64,000 bases of DNA from Scilla litardierei. Taxonomy: Eukaryota > Streptophyta > Magnoliopsida > Asparagales > Asparagaceae. Under the pieces are notes generated by a model. The model did no database searches. It had not been told where the DNA came from and saw only the letters and a program-made list of their open reading frames with translations. Within the stretch, counting starts at the first letter, position 1; every line of letters begins with the position of its first letter. Position numbers and translations under genes: made by a program. The stretch covers positions 33,380,418-33,444,417 of the forward strand of contig CM061132.1 of NCBI GenBank assembly GCA_030789695.1, given 5' to 3'. Shown here one piece after another: positions 55,055 to 64,000 of the stretch.

Positions 55055-56571
55055 GTAAGCGTGGAGGTTCTTGATAGAGCCAAATTCTCTTTGGGTTTAG
55101 TTTTTGAAATCGAAGTATAAACTTCCCAAAGACATGGTCTCTAACATTTTAGGTATGGATTCTCTCCCATCTTCTTGGTTGTATTCCTAGAAAAGTTTAG
55201 TCCATGTTGTGAAGAATTTAAAAGAATGACTTGTGAAACGGGTTGGGCATGTGACCACTACTAAATTTTGGAGTGAAAATTGGCTGGGACAACCACTTTT
55301 GTCTATTACTTCTTCGTCTGGGGTGGATTCTTCTCAGATACTAGTTTAGGAATTTATTCAGAATGGTACATATGATGTGGTGAAGTTATTATTATATGTT
55401 CCATGCAATATTGCTTAATAGATTATGTCTTATCAACTACCAAAAGTCACAGTACAAGAAGATAGCTATATATGGCATCCCACGTCCAATGGGACACTTA
55501 CTTCTCTGTCCTAGTATCTGCAGTTGTTGGAAAAACACAACCTGATTTTGGATGTCCATTATGCATGGTTATGTAAGCTATCCCCACCTCCTCGATGGAT
55601 GTACTTCATATGGCTTGTCTTCAAAGAAATGATTATTATCAATGCTTTGCAATTTTAGCAGAGTATATCAGATTCAGACTTGTGCACAAACTTTGTAGCA
55701 GAGGTTGAAACTACTATTCATGTCCTAAGAGATTGTACTGAAGCAAAGAAGGTTTTGAATGTTTTCTTCCCTACTTCGGTCTTCCCTGGATTCTATCAAT
55801 TATCTCTATCAGAGTGGGTGAAGGAATTCTTGAATGCAAAGACTTACCCCCTCAATCAAGTTATTTTTCTGCAAACTGCTTGTGGAAGCTTTGGGGGGGG
55901 ACCCATTGTAAAAGGGTTTTTTCTTCTGGGGACGTGGGTGATGAAGATACATTTATTGTGAGACATATCGCCCTTATTGCAGCAAAGGTCTTAAGGGTCT
56001 ATGGTAAGCCTAAAGTAGTTACTTTCGCTACTTCCATCATTATGTGGTTCCCCCTGATATTAGAGTTGTAAGGCTTAATGCTGATGGGGCTAGCAAAGGG
56101 AATCTAGATCTCTTGGGGACTGGTATATTTCAGGATGAACTGGGTACATTGCTACTTGGTTTCTTGGCCTATGTTGGGTGTGGTACTAATTTGAATGCGG
56201 AACTTCAAGCTATTCACTTAGATTTAAAGATTGCATGGCATCGAGGTTTCCAGGATATCATGTGCGAATCAAATTCAAAGGTCGTTCTTCTACTTCTTGA
56301 TGCGACTGATGTCTTCTTTGATCCTCTTTTGAGTTTGATACTAGATATTCGCGAGTTGGCTTCATGATTTCAACTTTGTACCTTTTGCCATGCATTTTGG
56401 GAGGCTAACTTCTGTGTTGACGCATTAGCAAACTTGGGTTGCCAATTGGATGATGAATTTAACACTAGCGTCTTTATTACGACGACTTCTTATGTATGTA
56501 AAAGGAACTGGGTACAATAGAGGGTTCACCCTCTGATCGTTTGTAATTTTTATTCCGATGCATCAAAAAAA
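55055..56571 (+). pseudogene. LINE right fragment: zinc-binding RVT region, RNase H and poly-A end
   Basis: Continues the LINE from 15201 after the duplicated GTAAG. It reads AWRFLIEPNSLWV with stops, then KFWSENWLGQPL and YIWHPTSNGT. A zinc-finger-like stretch (CTNFVAEVETTIHVLRDC) follows at 55680. The RNase H of plant L1 elements is at about 56060-56365: RLNADGASKGNLDLLGTGIF, NLNAELQAIHLDLKIAWHRG, CESNSKVVLLL. Its first Asp and the Glu are visible. The end TTTGTAATTTTTATTCCGAT and CATCAAAAAAA is the usual LINE tail. Many stops make it inactive. No target-site duplication could be identified because the 5' end is missing. Confidence 0.88.
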
Positions 56572-56892
56572 TTCCATGGGCCAAGCATATTTTCTGTCAG
56601 TTTTTCAATAATTCTTTTCATTTTTTGTATTTGCTTCAATCGAAAATGGATTTTGAAAGTGAGCATTTTTAGAGTCCGTGTGAGCTTTTTTTACCAAATC
56701 GTTTTAGACGTTATAAACATGATAGAAAGATATTGTTTTAATTATCTACAACATAGAAGGAATCTTATGGTTTAATTAACAATAACATCGACATCAGTTA
56801 TGTGTTTCCTTTTCTTACAAAAAAATAAAAAATTTTGGGAACGTTGTTACCATCACGCGTTTTCTTAAAATTCTTAGAAACAAATGACAAAA
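56572..56892. other. Unassigned sequence between the LINE and element K
   Basis: AT-rich, with no open frame or repeat that I recognise. It carries the left K target copy at its end (caaaa). Together with 63727-64000 it is probably the pre-insertion DNA of K. Confidence 0.5.
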
Positions 56893-57043
56893 TGTTATGA
56901 ATCCTCATCTGGGGAGGAACCCCCAGCTCTTTATTTATAGCTGATAGAGGAGCGTACAAAGATAGGATACAATTGATACGGTCTTATATATAAGATAAGA
57001 CGTAATCCTAATACAAATCTATCATCAACATCTGTTCACAACA
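56893..57043 (-). repeat. Element K 3' LTR (Ale-like copia, 151 bp)
   Basis: TGTTATGAATCCTC...TTCACAACA. It pairs with 63575-63726, with about nine substitutions and one indel by eye. Flanks are CAAAA on the left and AAAAA on the right, an imperfect 5-bp duplication. The polypurine tract GATAAGGGAGAG (complement of 57044-57055) lies just inside. Confidence 0.93.
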
Positions 57044-57055
57044 CTCTCCCTTATC

Positions 57056-60000
57056 CAGCCATAGGTGTGGACTCTGCTCATGAATACTTCAGATTCTGAG
57101 TGTAGTAGGAGTCTTATATGGGGTGGATACTTCAGGATCCTGAGTTGATGAGGTTTACCACGTTAAAACCTTTAGCTATGGAAAACCCTGTGGGAAAACC
57201 ATAGTTAAGGAAAAAGAGTACAAACACTCTCTAACTCCCCCTGATCTATACAAGCTCTCAGGCTTTCAGATCTCTTAGGAGCATCATCTCAATTTTCTGT
57301 ACAAACTTCCTAAAGGTAGCCGTAGGAAGAGATTTGGTGAACAAGTCTGCCATGTTGTCACATGATTGTACTTGTCTGGAGTCGATCTCACCATCTCTTT
57401 GTAGCTCATGCGTCCAGAAGAATTTAGGGAAAATGTGCTTCGTTCTGTCACCTTTGATGTAGCCACCTTATAATTGAGCAATGCAAGCAGTGTTATCCTC
57501 GAACATGGTAGTATGTTCAAGGTCCACAGTCTTCAATCCAATCGTCACCAGGATGTGATTTACAACTGACCGTAGCCAGTCACATTCTCTGCTTGCTTCA
57601 TAGATGTCGATGATCTCTGAGTGATTGGATGAGGTCACCGTCAAGGTTTGCTTGACTGATCTCCAGGAAATGGTTGTCTCACCAAAGGTAAACACGTACC
57701 CTGTCTGTGACTTTGTATTGTGGGAATCAGACCTGTAACCTGCATCAGCATAACCAACAAGTGCAGAGGAGAATCCATTTTTGTAGAAGAGTCCCAAATC
57801 TGTAGACCCTTGGAGGTAGCGCAGAAGGTGCTTAACCCTGGTCCAGTGGCGCTACGTAGGCGCTGCACTGTATCTGGCTAGTAAATTTACTGCGAATGCT
57901 ATATCAGGACGCGTGCAGTTGGCCAGATATAGAAGTGCTACAATAGCACTTAGATAAGTGACTTCTAGACCAAGTATATACCCTTCCTCTTCCAGCAGCC
58001 GGAAGGGGTCTTTATGTGCATCAAAAATCGTACTACCATATGTGTACTAAGTGGATGACATTGGTCCATATGAAATCTTTGCTACATTTTCTTCGTATAA
58101 GTGGTTTGGTGTAATAGGATTCCGTCTTTTAGATGTTCAATCTATAAGCCAAGACAGAATTTCGTTTTGCATAGATCTTTCATTTCGAATTCTTTTGTTA
58201 GGCTTACCGATATCTCAGTGATCTCTTCAGGATATCCAATGAGGTTCAAATCGTCTACATAGACTGCTATTATGACGAATTCTTTTCCCTTTGCTCTTAT
58301 AAAGATGCAATGGCAGACTTCATTATTGTTGAATCCTTGTTGTACAAGGAATTCACTCAGTCTGTTGTACCACATTCTTCCCGATTATTTAAGACCATAC
58401 AATGATCTTTGAATCTTAACAGTGTAGACGTCCCGAGGTCTATCTTTTAGTTCAGCAGGCATTGAAAAGCCATCAGGAAGTTTCATGTATATCTCCTTAT
58501 CGAGATTACCGTATAAATATGCAGTCACAACATCCATTAGCTGCATATCTAGACCTTCCTTTACTGTTAAGCTTATCAGAAATCGAAAAGTGATCGCTTC
58601 TATGACCGGGGAGAATGTTTCTTCATAGTCAATACCCGTCCTTTGGGAAAATCCTTGCGCTAAAAGCCTTGCTTTGTAGCATGCTATCTCATTATTTTCA
58701 TTTCTTTTTCTCACGAATACCCATTTATATCCCACAGGTTTGACACCAGTAGGTGTCTGGACTATATGCCCAAAGACTTTGTGTTTCTTAAGCGAGTCCA
58801 GATCAGCTTTTATTGCCCGATTCCACTTTGGCCAATCATTTCTATGTTTGCATTCAGCAACGGAATGTGGATCATGATCATCGTCGCTTCCGACGATGTG
58901 AATAGAAATATGAAATGCGAAGTCATCGTCGACGAATGTACTCTTTCTGTCCAATACTTCCCATGTACGTACATAATTTAATGATATTTCAGTTTCTCCC
59001 GACAGTTCCTCTGTAGTGGATTTCGGGAGGGGTGAGGGTATGAGCTCATTTCTCCGTGGGGGTATCGTCCCAAGGTCTCCAGGTATTTTTATTTTTCTTG
59101 GATTTTTATCCACGGAGCCTGGCGGTCTGCCTCTTTTCTGTTGAGGTGCATTCACTTCTGCTGCTAGTGGATTGCATCCATTTTCAGGGATGTCAATTCT
59201 AGCTGGAGTATTTGCAGCAGGGATGTGTGATCTGATAATAATCTGGTTGTCAGTAAATGCGTCGGGTAATCAGTGAACAGTGTTCTGTATGTGGAGGATC
59301 TTCAGGATCGCATCTGTGCATTGTTTGTTACCGGATCATAGTGGGTCAAAATTTTTGTATCCCAAGTTATAATTTGCTTCGCACTAGATTTCTCAGTGTC
59401 TGGGCCCATTTTGGGGAAACTTGTCTCATCAAAAATCATAGTCTTCAAGACGTGCCTTAAACATGTCCTCGGTTTGGGGTTCTAGGTATCTTATAATTGA
59501 GGGTGAGTCAAACCCTACATAGATACGTAGGCGACGTTGACCCATTTTTGTCCTCTGTGGTGGTGCAATGAGGATGTAAACTGTGAAATCGAAGATTCTC
59601 AATTGAGAAATGTTCGGTGGCATTCCATATGCAAGTTGCATTGGAGAGAGACTCTGACCTCCAGATGGTCTTATTTTTATTAACAATGCAGCATGAAAAA
59701 TTGCATGTCCCCATGCATCCACGGGTAACTGGGATTTCATTAACAATGGACGTGCAATCCAGTGGAGTCTTTTTATCAGTGACTCTACCAATCCATTTTA
59801 GGTATGACCATGCGGTGCTGGATGTTCAATTTCTATTCACGTTGTTTAGCAGTACTCTTGAAATGACCAGGAGGTAAATTCCCCAGCATTATCCAGACGT
59901 ATTTTCTTTATTTGGTTGTCTGGAAAATGCGCCCGCAACTTTATTATTTGTGCCAATAGCTTTGGAAAATCTAAGTTGCAGACACACATATGAATATTTT

Positions 60001-60730
60001 GAGGATGCATCAACCGGTACCATGAAGTATCGAAATGGCCCACTAGGGGGTGGATAGGTCCACATATATCTCCTTGTATTCTTTCGAGAAAGCTTGGAGA
60101 TTCAATATCCACCTTTAGTGGTGATGGCCTTGTTATTAATTTCCCTTCAAGCAGGGGATGCAAGGGAATTCTCCCTTTTGAAGAATCTTCTGGTTCATCA
60201 AGTTATGCCCATAGGATTGAGATAAGATGATGTGCATCATCATAGATCCAGGGTGGCCAAGTCTATTATGCCAAAGTAAAAAACTTGGCTGATGTCGGGC
60301 ACTTCAGGGGCTCCATCAAATTAGCTTCCTCTCTCCGAATCTTCGTATGGTAAAGGCCTGATGAAAGGCTCTCAAAACGTTCAAGTATGGATTTTATTCC
60401 TTTTTCTTGAAACGTTACATATAGTAATTCTTTTTCATTTACATTTGATGTTTCCAAATGAAATCCGTTTAAATGGATATCCTTGAAACTTAGTTTCGGT
60501 TGGAATTCGGAGAGAATAGTGCATCCTTTATTTTTATTTCTGTTCCATTTGGGAGAAACAAAGTTGCATTCCAAGAACCTTCAATTATATTCGATGGCCC
60601 TGAAATTATATTTAGAGGGCTTTTATATGGTATAATGATATGAAAATAGCATTTATACTGAAGGATCGTATGTGTTGAAGCACTGTCTACTAATCAGTCA
60701 TGAGAGCGATCCATCTATAAAATATGATTA
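57056..60730 (-). pseudogene. pol: Element K pol: protease, integrase, RT, RNase H (Ale-like copia), heavily broken
   Basis: In element order: a protease remnant LVDSASTHTIL near 60690; the integrase zinc part (WHNRLGHPGSMMM, C-x2-C as CIPC) and core in 60163-59429 (GDICGPIHP, IRLDNAGEFTSWSF, VESLIKRLHWIARPL); RT in 59155-58385 (WPKWNRAIKADLDSL, VKPVGYKWVFVRKRN, YKARLLAQGFSQRTGIDYEETFSPV) and 58375-58142 with the catalytic YVDDLNLIG. RNase H is in 57797-57468 (VGYADAGYRSD, SEIIDIYEASREC, FEDNTACIAQL) and runs on to about 57260. All domains are present in copia order, but many stops and frameshifts make it inactive. Confidence 0.92.
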
Positions 60731-60939
60731 AAAAATTTGTATTTCAGGAACATAATCAAATTTTCATTCAAAATAAATACATTAATTCAAAATACTCTCA
60801 TAACATGAATTGTTCTCAAAACAAATTTCTAAGATAAAAATAGAGGCTAATCAAGCAGGTTATCTCTTTCGAAGTCGTCAATTGTAGACTTTACTGGAGC
60901 ATTTGTTGTCACCCGGTTTGTTTCAGTTCTTGTTCTCTT

Positions 60940-61801
60940 TATACAGGTCCTGGAGATGATGCGGAGTTCGACATACTCTGGACTAGTGACCTTTCAAGCT
61001 ACAGATATGGCATCGATCTTTCCATTCCCTCTTGGGTGGGGGTGCATCATTTCTCTTGTTGTCATTTCTGCGCCAGGTGAACTTCTGCGTCCCTTCATTT
61101 CTTCGATGTTGGACTTGGCCTCTGGACCTTTTGTTCTGTCCCCCTTTTGTCGTCTTTCTTTTTGTTTATTGTCTCTCTTCTTTTTGGAAAAGAAGATGCA
61201 TTGTAAGCTTCTGGGAGGCGAGCAGTTCCAAGGGGCGCATGTTGTGAGTGGCGAGGAGAAGCTCTCTATTTTGTTCAGCCATGAGTAAACATGACAGCAG
61301 CTCAAAATACTTGGTGAATTTGCATTCACGGTATTGTTGCATTAGTATCGCATCCTTTTCATGGAAATACGTGTACGTCTTTTCCAGCATGCGATCTTCT
61401 GATACCTTTGCACCACATAACTTCAGGAGTGAGGTGATGCTAAAAAGAGCTGAGTTGTACTCAGCTATGGACTTAAAGTCCTGCAGTCTCAGGTTCTCCC
61501 ACTCATATCGTGCCCTTGGTAGTATAACATCTTTCTGATGTTTATATATATCCTCAAGGGCAGTCCACAGCTTAAGTGGGTCTTCGACCGTAAGGTATTC
61601 AGTCTTTAGGGTCTTGTCCACATGGCGACGAATATAGATAATGGCTTGCACCTTTTCTATATCGTTTGCATTTCCATCTTTAGTCACTACAGAAATAAGG
61701 GACTTAGCCTGCAGGTGAAATTTCACATCAAGCTGCCAGCTCAGATAATTTCTTCATGATGCCTCCAACACTTCGAAATCGACACTTGCGATTTTGGCCA
61801 T
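60940..61801 (-). pseudogene. gag: Element K gag (UBN2-type copia Gag)
   Basis: Starts MAKIASVDFEVLEAS at 61801-61799 and meets a TGA about 15 codons in. The long open frame 61726-61166 then gives FHLQAKSLISVV, KTEYLTVEDPLKLWTALEDIY, LPRARYEWENLRLQDFKSIAEYN and MLEKTYTYFHEKDAIL, the UBN2-type Gag core of Ale/Retrofit elements. After another stop comes a basic stretch and an intact zinc knuckle CHICSSKGHQSRVC near 61010. It forms the particle shell in live relatives. At least two stops disable it here. Confidence 0.9.
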
Positions 61802-63574
61802 TTTATCCAGCAGAGCACAAATTTGCATGAATTAATAATAATACATTAAACATTTTCATGCGGATGCAATTTTTAAATGAAGAGCTAATTGCATGGATTG
61901 GCCGGTCCCACATAAATAAAATAGTCCAAAGTCCATATTACAATCCATATTACACAAATGAAAGCGAAAAAAGAAATTACAACTTTGGAAACCTTGTGGG
62001 TCCCATATAAAATCTTCAGCTTCAAGAGTGCCCTCCGTCTCCATGGAAAGTAGTCATCGGTCTTGGACATTACATAATTTCTTCGCTACAATTTCTCTCA
62101 AAAAGAAAAAATTACAGGAAAAGTAAAATGTGGGACTTAAACAGCCGATCCAAAATCACAATTAGCCATTCATGCAAAAATGTGTGCTCATCAAATATTT
62201 TCATCAGACATTTTCATCACATGCATCACATGCATCATAAATTCACAGAAGGATAAACAATTTAAATACTTAATAATTATTGGATCACTAGACACCGTCA
62301 TACACTGTTAGGTTGGGTGACTAACGGCAGAGCGGTCATAGGATCCTCCTAATTATTAAGTTAATATTGCACAACAAAATATAAGTTTATCCACAGAATG
62401 AGCCATTTAATAGTGATGCAGAGCATATAAGTATGATCCTAAAAGTCATCATAAAATGCAAAAAGTTGTGTATGATGGGATTATTCAAAATGATTTGAAA
62501 AGAGCCCAATATCTACATGTTCTTTATGAAAAGGAACAATTTTTCCTTTTTATTTATCCCCAAATAACCCCCAAAATCCCAAAATGTCCCCTTAATGTCC
62601 CATTTCAGTCCCACATTTTATCATAATTTTTCTGTAATTTTTAGGCCCCCGAAAACCTTTTTAATCGTATTTACAATCCACTCCCCCATACATTTTCAAG
62701 TCTTTTTGTTTCTGTTATTTTAGCATGTGCCGCAGCCTTTTCTTTTCTTTTTTTAAAGGTTCTGCGGGCCTGAGGCCTGAGCTAGTATGCGAGCTTCAGG
62801 CCCGCAAATCATTTGCTTTCCCTTTTTTGTTAAGATTCATGGACCTGCGTCCCAATCAGTCAGCAAGAGAGGGGATGGGCAGAGGCTAGGGTTTTCCGTC
62901 ATCACCCCCCTTCAGTGTCGATAGGGGGGCTAGCCCTGCCGTGGCAGGGTCGGGGAGGGACCCCTGTAAAGGGGGTGGGTTTTTGCAGCAGCCCCCCCTG
63001 CGGCACATCGGGCACAGGGTTGCGCCGCCGACTGGCGGGGTATTCATAGAGCCGCCGTGAGGCGACATCACCATGGCTGCCCCGCCGAGGCAAGGGGTAG
63101 GGGACGCGATAGCCCCCTGCTGTCGCTGCAAGGCAGGGGGTTATGGGACGCGGCAGCCCCCTGCCGTTAGCAGGGAGATGGCAGCTGGCAACGACATGTC
63201 CGCCATTGGGGGACACGCCTTCGGGGCGGTGGGAGACCAACGGCGACCGGTGGCAAGGCCACCGGCGAATTCGTGGGGGGATAAAAACATGATTTTTAGA
63301 CGAAAAAAATCATCGATGTTGGCAATTAACCCTATTTTCACTCCGATCTTGCGAGAACAATGGAGAAAACAATCATGCGCATGATAAAAATTAAATTTTT
63401 AGCGAGAATACCTCTAGATCCATCCTCCAGATCTACCGACGGTTGACGAAGCCTACGTGTGGATGACGACGCCTGTTTAGACGAAGCTGCACGCGTGGAT
63501 CTTCCGCCTTTTCTTCGCTTTCGCAACGATCATACTTTGTGTGAAAATTTATTTAGAGGTTCGTGCTGATAACG
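61802..63574 (-). other. Element K leader, unusually long, with a GC-rich low-complexity block
   Basis: About 1.77 kb separates the gag start from the 5' LTR. The part near gag is AT-rich. The stretch 62760-63260 is strongly GC-rich and internally repetitive (variants of CCCCCTGCCGT and GCAGGGGG); its open frames on both strands are not conserved genes. Next to the LTR the minus strand reads CGTTATCAGCACGAACC (63557-63573), a primer-site form recurrent in plant copia elements. No insertion borders could be identified for the GC-rich block. Confidence 0.6.
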
Positions 63575-63726
63575 TGTTATGAATCATCATCTGGGGGAGG
63601 AACCCCCAGCTCTTTATTTATAGCTGATAGAGGAGCATACAAAGATAGGATACAATAGATATGGTCTTATCTATAAGATAAGACATAATCCTAATACAAA
63701 TCTATCATCAACATCCATTCACAACA
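63575..63726 (-). repeat. Element K 5' LTR (152 bp)
   Basis: TGTTATGAATCATC...TTCACAACA, partner of 56893-57043, adjacent to the primer site. Confidence 0.93.
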
Positions 63727-64000
63727 AAAAAATGTTTTTTGTAAAATGCTGAAAATTAAGAAAAAAAAAGGGTTTCCACGAGTGAAACAGCCCCTTGGTA
63801 TTAATGGAATTTCGAGGAACGAACAAATTGACATGATACTTTCTTATTGTGTAACTCTCTAAATGCATGTCATCTTGGGATAGAAAAATGAATCTGACCC
63901 GAGCCTCATGGCTTAATCGAGTCGGGTCCTGTTAAATCCTTGTGCAGGCACTCGAGTATGAGATAATATTATTGTCAAAGATCCTACCGAGGTAACACCT
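63727..64000. other. Unassigned right flank
   Basis: Begins with the A-rich target copy of K. No open frame or recognised repeat; a short A-run and mixed sequence. Confidence 0.5.

Noticed and set aside
62886..63384. Overlapping open frames of 66-112 codons in the GC-rich K leader
   Set aside because: Stops are rare in GC-rich low-complexity DNA on both strands; no domain or start context supports a gene.

Overview
The window looks like repeat-dense nuclear DNA of a flowering plant. I found no host gene, tRNA, rRNA or CRISPR array. The sequence is almost entirely LTR retrotransposons of lineages typical of angiosperms (Athila, Tat and Tekay-like Ty3/gypsy; SIRE-like, Ale-like and other Ty1/copia), plus one plant L1-type LINE, two solo LTRs and a MITE. 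I cannot name the species. The setting suggests gene-poor, possibly pericentromeric chromatin in a large genome. Letters A-L below are my own labels.

Left stack (1-14502). From outside in: a SIRE-like 3' LTR, H (12680-14502, +). Next to it is the LTR of a copia element, G (10885-12679, -). G is cut near its primer site by a Tat-like element, I (9092-10884, -). The I gag is cut by the 3' half of an Athila element, A (1954-9091, +). A itself carries a copia solo LTR, J (3713-5444, TSD CCTAT), and the 5' LTR of a related copia element, F (1-1953, -), which runs off the left edge.

Right stack (14503-56571). A decayed LINE (+) was interrupted by E (15202-55054, -), a gag-only Tekay-like element with about 3.6-kb LTRs. 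The 5' LTR of E was interrupted by Athila B (23388-53778, +). The integrase of B was interrupted by Athila C (28670-48390, -; TSD CTAGT). The 5' LTR of C was interrupted by copia D (38924-47073, -; TSD GGTTG). That makes five insertion levels, with target-site duplications at each LTR-element junction (two of the four are imperfect) and an unambiguous age order LINE > E > B > C > D. The 3' LTR of E also holds solo LTR L (18622-19227, TSD TCAAC), and its 5' LTR a hairpin MITE (22298-22465).

Right edge (56572-64000). A short unassigned stretch is followed by K (56893-63726, -), a complete but decayed Ale-like copia element with 151/152-bp LTRs, then unassigned DNA.

How the elements relate. Most are defective in complementary ways. 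B has pol but no gag or protease, C has gag-protease and an env-like ORF but no pol, E has only gag, and D has pol but no gag. Several unrelated LTR families carry dense arrays of short CpG-containing palindromes, each family with its own motif. The F/J arrays amount to more than 20 DRE/CRT cores (RCCGAC) per LTR. In the two Athila elements B and C the LTR motif array is repeated inside the element, just upstream of the env-like ORF and a splice-acceptor-like site. The gag-less copia D has, where gag should be, four consecutive stem-loops with a near-identical tip and a covarying base pair. I consider this last point and the palindrome arrays the best candidates for undescribed biology here.
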